Source of the DNA: TMED78 sp036337035
GTDB lineage: Bacteria; Pseudomonadota; Gammaproteobacteria; Steroidobacterales; Rariloculaceae
Assembly (NCBI GenBank): GCA_036337035.1
Contig: JAYZFC010000007.1
Coordinates: 44,712-108,711 of the forward strand
Direction: 5' to 3'
Length of the DNA: 64,000 bases
The notes beneath the pieces were generated by a model, which was not told the DNA's origin, did not search any database, and saw only the letters and a list, made by a program, of their open reading frames with translations. Position numbers and translations under genes: made by a program. This document shows positions 8,633 through 16,692 of this stretch, piece by piece. Position 1 is the first letter of the stretch. The number at the start of each line of letters is the position of its first letter.

Positions 8633-9895
8633 ATGACTATAAATGATAATCAAATGAGTAATGCTAATCCTAAAATAATTCTCGGAGTTACTGGGGGCAT
8701 AGCTGCCTATAAAAGTCTTGAAATAGTTAAGTTTTTAAGAAAAAAAGGAGCAGATGTTCAAGTTGTTATGACGAAAGGAGCAGAGGAGTTTATTTCGCCA
8801 GCAACATTCCAGAGTGTTTCCTCTAGACCAGTTAGAAATAATATTTGGGATGAATCTGCTGAGCAATCTATGGGCCATATTGACCTAGCTAGATGGGCAG
8901 ATGTAGTTCTTATAGCGCCAGCAACTGCGCATTGTATCGGATCTCTTGCTTCTGGTTTAGCTGCTGATTTGCTTACTACTCTATGTTTAGCTACTGAGGC
9001 TCCTATAATAATTGTCCCAGCAATGAATAGAGTAATGTGGTCAAATAAAGCTGTTCAGTCAAATTGTGAATTGCTAAAGAAAAGAGGAATTAACCTTTTT
9101 GGGCCGGCTTATGGAGAGCAAGCTTGTGGAGAAATTGGTTATGGCAGAATGATGGAGCCTAATGAAATAGTTGCTGAAGTTTTTAAGCAGCCCATTTTTT
9201 TAGATAGAAGGGCTTTAGCTGGCGTCAATATTATGATCACTGCCGGCCCCACGAGGGAGCCAATTGATCCAATAAGATATATTACAAATAGAAGCTCAGG
9301 AAAGATGGGATATTCTTTAGCATTATCTGCTAAGGAATCAGGAGCAAAGGTAACAATAGTTAGTGGACCTGTTTCATTAGATACACCGACTGGTGTTAGA
9401 AGAATTGATGTAGAAACAGCTGATGAGATGTTTTCTGCAGTTCAAAACGGAATTAAAGAAGTTGATATATTTATAGGATGTGCAGCAGTATCAGATTACC
9501 AAGCAGACTCTCCAGCTGCAGAAAAAATTAAGAGAAGTAGTTCTAATATTAGTATTGATCTAACTCGCTCTCCTGATATTTTATATAGCGTTTCAAGCAT
9601 GGATAAAGGACCTTTTACCGTAGGTTTTGCTGCAGAAACAACTAATGTGATTGCTCATGCAAAAGAAAAAATAATAAAAAAAGGGCTAGATATGATAGCT
9701 GCCAATAAGGTTGGAAATAATTATGGATTTGATCAGGAGCTTAATGCTTTATCAGTGATTTATGATGATAAAGTTATAGAATTAGAACAATCTTCAAAAC
9801 CTATTATAGCAAAGAAATTAATTAAACTGATTGCTGAAAGATATAATGAAAGTAAAATAAATGATTTATTACCAAAAGGAGTATCGAGTAGATAA
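8633..9895 (+). CDS. coaBC: Bifunctional phosphopantothenoylcysteine decarboxylase / synthase
   Basis: CoaBC converts 4'-phosphopantothenate to 4'-phosphopantetheine in two steps. The N-terminal FMN-dependent CoaC half (to ~residue 190) has ILGVTGGIAAYKSLE, GHIDLARWADVVLIAPATA and the active-site cysteine region ACGEIGYGRM. The CoaB half begins near 195 with ITAGPTREPIDPIRYITN and SSGKMGYSLA. Length 420 is close to the E. coli enzyme. It starts at ATG 8633; an in-frame ATG seven codons later is a possible alternative. dut follows after 9 bases. Confidence 0.97.
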   Translation: MTINDNQMSNANPKIILGVTGGIAAYKSLEIVKFLRKKGADVQVVMTKGAEEFISPATFQSVSSRPVRNNIWDESAEQSMGHIDLARWADVVLIAPATAHCIGSLASGLAADLLTTLCLATEAPIIIVPAMNRVMWSNKAVQSNCELLKKRGINLFGPAYGEQACGEIGYGRMMEPNEIVAEVFKQPIFLDRRALAGVNIMITAGPTREPIDPIRYITNRSSGKMGYSLALSAKESGAKVTIVSGPVSLDTPTGVRRIDVETADEMFSAVQNGIKEVDIFIGCAAVSDYQADSPAAEKIKRSSSNISIDLTRSPDILYSVSSMDKGPFTVGFAAETTNVIAHAKEKIIKKGLDMIAANKVGNNYGFDQELNALSVIYDDKVIELEQSSKPIIAKKLIKLIAERYNESKINDLLPKGVSSR

Positions 9896-9904
9896 TTTAT
9901 ATTT

Positions 9905-10360
9905 ATGGAAAGTGTAAAATTAAAAATTCTTGATAAGCGTTTAGGAGATTCTATACCTCTTCCAGAGCTTGCTACTTCTGGCTCTGCTGGTGTAGATCTT
10001 AGAGCTTGTATTGATGCCCCTATTCAGTTATCTCCAGGTTCATCTGAGCTTATAAATACAGGTTTTGCTATTCATTTAGGTGACCCAAATTTGGCTGCAC
10101 TTATTCTTCCACGATCTGGTTTGGGACATAAGCATGGAATAGTTCTTGGTAACTTAGTGGGGTTGATAGATTCTGATTATCAGGGAGAGATTTTAATTTC
10201 TTGTTGGAATAGGGGGGATAATAGCTTTGAAATATTACCTGGAGAAAGGATAGCTCAGTTAGTTATAGTTCCAGTTATTCAGCCTATATTTGAAATTGTA
10301 GATTCATTTGAAGATAGTGATCGTGGATCTGGGGGCTTTGGACATACAGGCAGATCTTAA
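9905..10360 (+). CDS. dut: dUTP diphosphatase
   Basis: Trimeric dUTPase hydrolyses dUTP to dUMP, limiting uracil in DNA and supplying dTMP synthesis. All five motifs are visible in order: SAGVDLRA, PRSGLGHKHGI, GLIDSDYQGEI, PGERIAQLV and the C-terminal lid DRGSGGFGHTGR. Length 151 residues is typical. It follows coaBC by 9 bases and overlaps the convergent pyrE 3' end by 4 bases. slmA, found between dut and pyrE in enterics, is absent. Confidence 0.98.
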   Translation: MESVKLKILDKRLGDSIPLPELATSGSAGVDLRACIDAPIQLSPGSSELINTGFAIHLGDPNLAALILPRSGLGHKHGIVLGNLVGLIDSDYQGEILISCWNRGDNSFEILPGERIAQLVIVPVIQPIFEIVDSFEDSDRGSGGFGHTGRS

Positions 10361-11007
10361 TTATTAATCCCATACTTCTCTTTATAATCTATTATTTTAG
10401 AAGTAAATCTCTCAAGTTCTATATTTGATTCAACATGCTGTATAAGATCTGTTAGAGTAATTATTGATCTAACTTTTAAATTAAGCTCTTTCTCAATCTC
10501 CTTAACTGCCGAAGTATTTTTATCATTTGCAATTTCTTCACGATCTAAGGCAACTAAAACTCCTACTGGTTCAGCTCCACATGATTTAATTAATTTAACA
10601 CTTTCTTTAATAGCAGTACCTGCTGTTATAACATCATCAATAATTAGCACCTTACCACTTATAGGAGATCCAACTGATAATCCACCCTCTCCATGATCCT
10701 TTGTTTCTTTACGATTATAAGCAAAAGGAATATCAAAATTATGATTCCTTGATAATGCTAATGAAGTGATATTAACAAGTCCTATCCCTTTATATGCTGG
10801 ACCAAAAAGCATATCAAAATCTATATCTAAATCTATTATTTTAGAGGCGTAACAATCAGCAAGCTTAGATAGTGATGAGCCATGGTAAAACATTCCAGCA
10901 TTAAAAAAATAGGGGCTTGTTCTACCTGATTTAAGCTTAAAGCTACCAAATTTTAAAGCACCATATTGAAGAGCTGACTTAATTAAATCTTTTTGATATT
11001 TTTCCAT
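10357..11007 (-). CDS. pyrE: Orotate phosphoribosyltransferase
   Basis: PyrE makes OMP from orotate and PRPP in pyrimidine synthesis. The PRPP-binding loop VLIIDDVITAGTAIKES is near residue 120, and the N-terminus has the YGALKFGSFKLKSGRTSPYFFN pattern of bacterial PyrE (substrate-contacting SGRTSPYFF). Length is 216 residues. It is divergent from the ExoIII-family gene at 11099, the same arrangement as pyrE and crc in Pseudomonas. pyrB and pyrK lie elsewhere in the window (53.5-55.3 kb). Confidence 0.97.
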   Translation of the reverse strand: MEKYQKDLIKSALQYGALKFGSFKLKSGRTSPYFFNAGMFYHGSSLSKLADCYASKIIDLDIDFDMLFGPAYKGIGLVNITSLALSRNHNFDIPFAYNRKETKDHGEGGLSVGSPISGKVLIIDDVITAGTAIKESVKLIKSCGAEPVGVLVALDREEIANDKNTSAVKEIEKELNLKVRSIITLTDLIQHVESNIELERFTSKIIDYKEKYGINN

Positions 11008-11098
11008 TTAGCTACTTATTTATTTTTCTACTATAATACATTTTTTTTATATTTTTGTATGATTAAATAAGGGTATTATTTTTTTAAGGTAGCTTATT

Positions 11099-11881
11099 TT
11101 GAAGATAGTTAGTTTTAATGCCAATGGAATACGATCTGCTACAAGAAAGGGTTTTTTTGATTGGTTTGCTAGGCAGCGCGCTGATATTTTATGTATTCAG
11201 GAGCTGAAAGCTAAAACTCATCAAATTGATACAAAGCCTTTTATTAGAAATGGATATAGTCGCTATATTTTTGAGGCTGAAAAGCCTGGCTATAGTGGTG
11301 TTTGTATATACACCAGAATTAAACCAAAAAAAATTATATATGGTTTAGGGATCGAAGAGTTTGACAAGGAAGGAAGATATATTGAGACAAGATTTAATAA
11401 TATTTCAGTATCAAGTGTTTATTTCCCTTCAGGATCTTCTGGAGAGGAAAGACAGGCGGCTAAATTTAGATTCTTGGATATTTTTAATTCTCATATTACT
11501 TCATTAGCTAAAACACAGCTTTCTTATATTTTTTGTGGGGATTTTAATATTGCGCATAAAAACATTGATCTTAAGAATTGGAGAGGAAATAAGAAAAATT
11601 CTGGCTTTCTTCCAGAAGAAAGAGAGTGGATGACTAATATGATAGATAATTTAGGCTATGTAGATGCTTTTAGAAAAGTTAATAATAAATCAGATGAATA
11701 TACTTGGTGGTCAAATAGAGGAAAAGCTAGAGAAAAAAATGTTGGATGGAGAATCGATTATCAATTAGTTTCGCCAAGATTAGGGAGTAAGATAACTAAA
11801 GCTTCAGTTTACAGAAAACAACTTTTCTCTGACCATGCTCCATTAATAATTACTTATGATATTGACTCAAGAAATTTTTAG
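11099..11881 (+). CDS. xthA: Exonuclease III-family protein (Crc-like position, active site intact)
   Basis: The 260-residue protein belongs to the ExoIII/AP-endonuclease family, which cleaves DNA at abasic sites. Metal and catalytic residues are retained: Glu in CIQELKAK, Asp and Asn in CGDFNIAH, Asp in WRIDYQLV and the Asp-His pair in FSDHAPLI. The start is TTG, supported by AAGG about nine bases upstream and by the family N-terminus MKIVSFNANGIRSA. The position, divergent from pyrE, matches crc of Pseudomonas; Crc has lost these residues, so nuclease is the better call. It overlaps convergent ampG by 4 bases. Confidence 0.9.
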   Translation: MKIVSFNANGIRSATRKGFFDWFARQRADILCIQELKAKTHQIDTKPFIRNGYSRYIFEAEKPGYSGVCIYTRIKPKKIIYGLGIEEFDKEGRYIETRFNNISVSSVYFPSGSSGEERQAAKFRFLDIFNSHITSLAKTQLSYIFCGDFNIAHKNIDLKNWRGNKKNSGFLPEEREWMTNMIDNLGYVDAFRKVNNKSDEYTWWSNRGKAREKNVGWRIDYQLVSPRLGSKITKASVYRKQLFSDHAPLIITYDIDSRNF

Positions 11882-13119
11882 TTTTCCTTGTTCCAAGGAG
11901 CGACTATAAGAAGCAGCATCATTCCTGGCACTGCTGCTAGTGTACATATTATAAAGAATTCAAAATATCCGACAGAGTTTATAATATAGCCAGTACTTGC
12001 ATTAGCAAATGTTCTAGGTATTACCATAATGCTTGTTAGTAGAGCAAATTGAGTAGCTGTAAAGCTTAAATTTGTTTGTTTTGCCATGAATGCTGTTAAT
12101 GCAACTGTTCCTAGGCTAACACCTAAGTATTCAAAGCTAACAACCGCAAACAATACTGGAATACTATTTCCTATTTTGGCAAGAATAGCAAAGCCTAGAA
12201 TTGAAATAATTTGTACTAAACCAAATATCCATAATGCCCTATTTATTGAAAGTTTTAGCATTGCTAGACCTCCGATTATTGTTCCAACAATAGAAGCCCA
12301 TAATGCTGAAAATTTAGCTACGGTTCCTATTTCAGTGAGAGTAAATCCTAAGTCAATATAAAAAGGAGTGGCTAATGCTGTTGCCATACTGTCACCAAGT
12401 TTATATAAAAGCATAAATATAATTATAGCTAAGGCATTTTTAACACCTCCTTTTCTAGAGAAGAACTCAAAAAAAGGTTCTATTATTGCTTCTTTAATTG
12501 AACCAGGTGCTATATTTTCTTCAGATGATTCAGGAATACAAAATGTTGTAATTATTCCTACTATCATGAAAGATCCAACAATAGGGTAGACAGTAGACCA
12601 AGGTATAAAGTCAGACAGAATTAATGCTAAGGAACCAGGGATAAGTGAGGAAATCCGATATGCATTAATAAAAATAGAATTTCCTATTCCAAGCTCATCA
12701 TCTTTTAATATTTCTCTTCTATATGCATCTAGCACAATGTCTTGAGTTGCGCTAAAAAAAGAAGTAGCAAAGACTAGCCATATAGCAATTTGAATCTGTA
12801 TAGAGGGGTTAATTAAGCCAAGAGAGCTTATTGAGGCTAATAACATAAACTGGCTTATAAGTGACCAACCTCTCCTTCTTCCTAGAAAAGGAAGTTTGTA
12901 GCGATCAAGAAGAGGCGCCCATATAAATTTCCAAGCATATGGAATCATGACTAAATTAAATAGTCCTATTGTGGCTAAGTCTATCCCTTCACTTCTGAGC
13001 CAGGCTGGGACAAGCTGTATAAGGACATATAATGGCATTCCACTAGAGAAGCCTTGAAAAATGCAAATAAGCATTTTTCTATTTAATAAAATCTCTTTCC
13101 AGTCTCTAGTATTAGTCAA
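11878..13119 (-). CDS. ampG: AmpG-family muropeptide permease
   Basis: AmpG imports GlcNAc-anhydroMurNAc peptides from the periplasm for peptidoglycan recycling. The 413-residue protein has about 12 hydrophobic segments of the MFS fold. Family motifs FQGFSSGMPLYVLIQLVPAW, IPYAWKFIWAPLLDRY and SATQDIVLDAYRREIL are visible. The start is TTG, with only weak purine signal upstream. AmpD (58060) and AnmK (62012) would process what it imports. The 3' end overlaps xthA by 4 bases convergently. Confidence 0.92.
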   Translation of the reverse strand: MTNTRDWKEILLNRKMLICIFQGFSSGMPLYVLIQLVPAWLRSEGIDLATIGLFNLVMIPYAWKFIWAPLLDRYKLPFLGRRRGWSLISQFMLLASISSLGLINPSIQIQIAIWLVFATSFFSATQDIVLDAYRREILKDDELGIGNSIFINAYRISSLIPGSLALILSDFIPWSTVYPIVGSFMIVGIITTFCIPESSEENIAPGSIKEAIIEPFFEFFSRKGGVKNALAIIIFMLLYKLGDSMATALATPFYIDLGFTLTEIGTVAKFSALWASIVGTIIGGLAMLKLSINRALWIFGLVQIISILGFAILAKIGNSIPVLFAVVSFEYLGVSLGTVALTAFMAKQTNLSFTATQFALLTSIMVIPRTFANASTGYIINSVGYFEFFIICTLAAVPGMMLLLIVAPWNKEN

Positions 13120-13179
13120 TTTTTTTTCTTATTTTTTTAAATGTCAGTTAAAATCTTAATCTAAGGAAGATACTTAAAA

Positions 13180-13569
13180 ATGACAGATAAAGATACTATA
13201 AATCAAGCTATTCATCTTTGCTCCATAGAAGATATCTCAGATTTAGGCTGCAAAGAGTTTATTTGGGATAGTATGGGATGGCCAATGAGTTTTTTTATTA
13301 TAAGAAGAGGCCTTGATTATTTTTGTTACTTAAATACATGTCCTCATGCTGGTCATCCATTAAATATTCTGCCTGATGATTTTCTAACAGCAGATAAAAA
13401 TCTTATCATATGTCAATCTCATGGAGCTAAATTTAAGATTAGTGATGGACTATGTGTTTCTGGTCCTTGCTCGGGTTCTATGCTTCGAAAAATGCCTCTT
13501 CAAATAGCAAATGGTCAGATATCTATCGAGCTATCAAGCTTACAAAAAACTTTTGAATCCTTAAACTAA
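13180..13569 (+). CDS. Rieske [2Fe-2S] domain protein
   Basis: A 129-residue, single-domain soluble Rieske protein. The two cluster ligand boxes are CPHAGH (residues ~60-65) and CQSHGA (~86), the CxH...CxxH pattern. No signal peptide or membrane anchor is present, so it is not a cytochrome bc1 Rieske subunit; it resembles the small ferredoxin-like Rieske proteins of unknown partner. It is divergent from ampG and overlaps the convergent trmB 3' end by 4 bases. The electron-transfer partner cannot be told from this context. Confidence 0.85.
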   Translation: MTDKDTINQAIHLCSIEDISDLGCKEFIWDSMGWPMSFFIIRRGLDYFCYLNTCPHAGHPLNILPDDFLTADKNLIICQSHGAKFKISDGLCVSGPCSGSMLRKMPLQIANGQISIELSSLQKTFESLN

Positions 13570-14234
13570 ATTTCATTTTTTTTGTATTCAATATCTTGTA
13601 TTTTATAGCCTAGTTTTTCCCCTCTTTTTTCAAATTTAGTTTCTGGCCTATGAGATGGTTGATTAATTTTTAAAAAATTATCATATTGCAACATTAGTTC
13701 CTGAATATGTTGAGCATAATTATCCCAGTCAGTAGAGATATGCAAATTCCCATCTTTTTTTAATACCCTTGATACAAGTTTAATAAAATTATGTGTAATT
13801 ATCCTCCTCTTATGATGTCTCTTTTTTGGCCATGGATCTGGAAAAAAAAGATTAATGCCTGCAATTGTTTCGTCTTCTATCATATCTCTTATAACTTCAA
13901 TAGCATCTCCATTAATAATCCTGATATTTTCAATTTTTAGTTTTTTTATTGATAGTAATAACTTACCTATGCCAGGTGAATGAACCTCAATTCCTAGGAA
14001 ATTTTTGTTAGGATTTCTTGTAGATAGATCTATTAATTCTTTTCCATCACCGAAGCCAATATTAATAAAAATAGGAGATTGTTTATTGAAGTATTTTTGT
14101 AGATTTATACGTTTTTCTGATTTTTTAATACCGTATAATGGCATCAGCGTCTCAATAGCCTTTTTTTGGCCTTCAGTTATCCTACCCGGTCTCAGGATAT
14201 AGCTTTTGATTTCCCTAAAAAGTTGTTTATTCAT
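13566..14234 (-). CDS. trmB: tRNA (guanine-N7)-methyltransferase TrmB
   Basis: TrmB makes m7G46 in tRNA using S-adenosylmethionine. The SAM motif INIGFGDGKELIDLS lies near residue 56 and the family-specific INLFFPDPWPKKRHHKRR near 128. The C-terminal YDNFLKINQPSHRPETKFEKRG is also characteristic. Length 222 residues is slightly shorter than E. coli TrmB (239). It starts with ATG at 14234. In enterics trmB neighbours mutY and yggX; here mutY-yggX are close by (15368-16690), with an FkbM gene between. Confidence 0.95.
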   Translation of the reverse strand: MNKQLFREIKSYILRPGRITEGQKKAIETLMPLYGIKKSEKRINLQKYFNKQSPIFINIGFGDGKELIDLSTRNPNKNFLGIEVHSPGIGKLLLSIKKLKIENIRIINGDAIEVIRDMIEDETIAGINLFFPDPWPKKRHHKRRIITHNFIKLVSRVLKKDGNLHISTDWDNYAQHIQELMLQYDNFLKINQPSHRPETKFEKRGEKLGYKIQDIEYKKNEI

Positions 14235-14471
14235 AGATAAATTGTATTTCTAAATTATTATAAATATTAAAAGCTTATTGCTCAAATTAGTCTAGAAGGT
14301 TAAAGTTTATATTTATTATAGGTTATTTATTAATTGGATGGCTAAATACATTGAAGATAATAATTAATCCAATTAGGACACCTTTTTTGAGAAGGCTTTT
14401 AACTTTTTAGGGAGCAGATGCTAATGCTGGTATTGCGTATAAGGCAATGTGCCTAACTTGGAGATAGATAT
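14235..14471. other. Intergenic region before FkbM gene, no gene recognised
   Basis: This 237-base gap separates divergent trmB and the FkbM methyltransferase gene and must hold promoters for both. It contains a small hairpin at 14442-14454 (AGGCA, three bases, TGCCT) close to the downstream start codon, which could affect translation. No open frame longer than about ten codons with a start is convincing. Confidence 0.5.
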
Positions 14472-14489
14472 TTGAAAGTGCCCATATTT

Positions 14490-15284
14490 ATGCAAAAAAA
14501 TTTACTTTTTAATCTCTTAAAAAAGAAAATAAGATCTAGCACACTAAGAAAAAAGATTAAATCTAGTAGAACTTATTGGCATATAAAACTTTTTCTTAAG
14601 AGGATTTCTGGACAAGAAATATGGGAAAGTAGAGATATAGATCTTACGTATGCAGGCCAAGGTTCTGCTGGATGGAATTATTACAAAAAGGAGATCAATG
14701 CTGATTCCATTATATATGTCTTTGGTATTGGCGATAATATTGATTTTGAAATAGATTTAATGAAAGAAACGCAATCAAAAGTTTTTGCTTTTGATCCAAC
14801 TCCTTATTCTATTTCCTGGCTTAAATCTATAGAGATTTCCAAGAAATTTATTTTTCATCCTTGGGCCCTTTCTGGTAGTGATGGATTATTAACTCTTTAT
14901 CCAAGGATCGATAACAAGGGTAGGAGCTCTAAAGATATGTGGACTTTAGATAAAACACAGTCAGATGGTAAAAACTTTATAGAGGTACCCGCTTATTCAG
15001 TCAAAACAATTCTAAAGAAATTAGAACACAGAGGAATAGATCTTCTAAAGCTTGACATAGAAGGAGCTGAATATGAATCAATAAGGTTTATGTTGGATAG
15101 TAATATATATCCAAAACAGATACTTGTGGAATTTCATCATAGATTTATTGGTATTGGAAAAACGAAAACAATAGAGTGTATAGAATTATTAAGAAGTTTT
15201 GGTTATAAGATTTTTTGTATATCTCAAACAGGAAGGGAATTTAGTTTTATTAGAGGAAATTATAATAATGAATCAATTCGATAA
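14490..15284 (+). CDS. FkbM-family methyltransferase
   Basis: FkbM-family enzymes are SAM-dependent O-methyltransferases, often acting on sugars or lipids. Here IYVFGIGDNIDFEIDLMKE is the SAM-binding region and LLKLDIEGAEYESIRFML is the hallmark motif near the C-terminal third. ATG at 14490 is chosen; an in-frame TTG at 14472 would add six residues. The stop overlaps a tiny downstream ORF that starts at 15268. The substrate is unknown; surface polysaccharide modification is a guess from the family. Confidence 0.8.
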   Translation: MQKNLLFNLLKKKIRSSTLRKKIKSSRTYWHIKLFLKRISGQEIWESRDIDLTYAGQGSAGWNYYKKEINADSIIYVFGIGDNIDFEIDLMKETQSKVFAFDPTPYSISWLKSIEISKKFIFHPWALSGSDGLLTLYPRIDNKGRSSKDMWTLDKTQSDGKNFIEVPAYSVKTILKKLEHRGIDLLKLDIEGAEYESIRFMLDSNIYPKQILVEFHHRFIGIGKTKTIECIELLRSFGYKIFCISQTGREFSFIRGNYNNESIR

Positions 15285-15354
15285 ATTTTTGCTCGCTGTT
15301 GTAGCGATAGGTTTAATAATAACAATCATCTTGATGTTTATTGGTGTGTCTTAG
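15268..15354 (+). CDS. Putative 28-residue single-span membrane protein
   Basis: The ORF encodes MNQFDKFLLAVVAIGLIITI followed by ILMFIGVS: a short polar N-terminus and one continuous hydrophobic helix of ~20 residues. ATG 15268 is preceded by AGAGGA about ten bases upstream, a fair ribosome binding site. It overlaps the end of the FkbM gene by 17 bases in another frame and ends 13 bases before mutY, so it could be translationally coupled. No homologue is recognised; small size makes coding status uncertain. Confidence 0.4.
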   Translation: MNQFDKFLLAVVAIGLIITIILMFIGVS

Positions 15355-15367
15355 ATTAATTATATTG

Positions 15368-16408
15368 ATGAATAAGCCTTTCACAAATAAAATTTTGACT
15401 TGGTATGATGTTAATGGCAGAAAAGACCTTCCTTGGAAAATTAATCCAAGCCCTTACTCAATATGGATTTCTGAAGTTATGTTGCAGCAAACTCAAGTTG
15501 TAACGGTTATACCTTATTTTTTAAAATTTATGGATAGATTTCCTTCTATAGATGTACTTGCTAGATCTCAATTAGATGAAGTATTGGGTTATTGGTCAGG
15601 TCTAGGTTATTATGCAAGAGCTAGAAATATCTATAGAGCATCAAGAATTTTATATCTAGATAATAAGTCTATCTTTCCTAATTCCTATGATGAGATTATT
15701 AAATTGCCAGGTATAGGAAGATCCACAGCTGGAGCAATACTTGCTCTTGCTTATAAAAAAAAATTTAGTATTTTAGATGGTAATGTAAAGAGAGTTCTTT
15801 CTAGATATTATAGAGTTAAAGGAACGCTGGAAAAAGCCTCAATACAAAAAAAACTTTGGGATTTATCTGATATAAATACTCCAACAAAGAGTATAGCTAA
15901 ATATACTCAAGGTATAATGGATTTAGGAGCAACTATTTGTTCCAGATCTAAACCAAAGTGTAATTTATGTCCTTTATCAATTAATTGCCTTGCCCGTATT
16001 TATCATGAACAAGATTTATTGCCTAGTAAGAAATTAAGACAAAAAAAGAAAAAGAAGGATATAAATCTTGTTGTTATTATTGATAATGAGAAATCTATCT
16101 TATTAGAAAAAAGACAAGAGAGAGGTATTTGGGGAGGTTTATATAGTTTTCCTGAGATACTTGATGGACAGACCTGCACTTCATGGGTAAAAGAAAAGCT
16201 TGGAATTAATATAAATAGAATTGACAAGCTTCCACCTATAAGACACTCTTTAACACATTATGACTTATTGATTAAACCAAATAAGATTAAGCTTGATTCA
16301 AGATTGCCTGAAACAAAAAATGATGAACAATTGTATTGGCACAAGGTACCAGTTGATAATAATATCGGTATAGCTAAACCAATTTCTAGTTTGATAAATA
16401 ATTTATAA
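15368..16408 (+). CDS. mutY: A/G-specific adenine DNA glycosylase
   Basis: MutY removes adenine mispaired with 8-oxoguanine. The 346-residue protein has the helix-hairpin-helix KLPGIGRSTAGAIL, the GYYARARNI helix and the [4Fe-4S] loop CSRSKPKCNLCPLSINC. The C-terminal NUDIX-like domain (LLEKRQERGIWGGLYSFPE) recognises 8-oxoguanine. ATG at 15368 gives the normal N-terminus MNKPFTNKILTWYDVNGRKDLPW; upstream in-frame GTG would overlap the small ORF and is disfavoured. yggX follows after 12 bases, the usual gammaproteobacterial pairing. Confidence 0.97.
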   Translation: MNKPFTNKILTWYDVNGRKDLPWKINPSPYSIWISEVMLQQTQVVTVIPYFLKFMDRFPSIDVLARSQLDEVLGYWSGLGYYARARNIYRASRILYLDNKSIFPNSYDEIIKLPGIGRSTAGAILALAYKKKFSILDGNVKRVLSRYYRVKGTLEKASIQKKLWDLSDINTPTKSIAKYTQGIMDLGATICSRSKPKCNLCPLSINCLARIYHEQDLLPSKKLRQKKKKKDINLVVIIDNEKSILLEKRQERGIWGGLYSFPEILDGQTCTSWVKEKLGININRIDKLPPIRHSLTHYDLLIKPNKIKLDSRLPETKNDEQLYWHKVPVDNNIGIAKPISSLINNL

Positions 16409-16420
16409 GGAAATAATTTT

Positions 16421-16690
16421 ATGAGTAGAAAAATACAGTGTGTTCTTTTAGGAGAAGAGCTCGAAGGTCTAGATGAGCCAACTTATCCTGGTGAGTTAGG
16501 TAAGAGAATATTTGCTAATGTCTCTAAATTAGCTTGGGATAAATGGTTAGGACACCAGACTATGCTTATTAATGAATATCGTCTCACTCCTATTGATCCT
16601 AAAGCAAGGGAATATTTAGAAAAAGAAATGGAAAAGTTTTTTTTCGGTGGAGGATCTGAGTCTCCACCAGAATTTAGTGAAAAAAAATAA
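16421..16690 (+). CDS. yggX: Probable Fe(2+)-trafficking protein YggX
   Basis: The 89-residue protein matches YggX throughout: CVLLGEELEGLDEPTYPGEL with the conserved cysteine near the N-terminus, then LAWDKWLGHQTMLINEYRL and a C-terminal EYLEKEMEKFFFGG. YggX is linked to iron handling and protection of Fe-S enzymes from oxidation. It is immediately downstream of mutY, whose Fe-S cluster fits this theme. It ends 2 bases from the end of convergent acs. Confidence 0.97.
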   Translation: MSRKIQCVLLGEELEGLDEPTYPGELGKRIFANVSKLAWDKWLGHQTMLINEYRLTPIDPKAREYLEKEMEKFFFGGGSESPPEFSEKK

Positions 16691-16692
16691 AT

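Noticed and set aside
12086..12589. Plus-strand open frames opposite ampG
   Set aside because: They lie wholly inside ampG, have no family resemblance and show antisense composition of a membrane protein gene.
14442..14454. Small RNA or attenuator in the trmB-FkbM gap
   Set aside because: The hairpin has only five pairs, lacks a T tract and has no supporting promoter; too weak to call.
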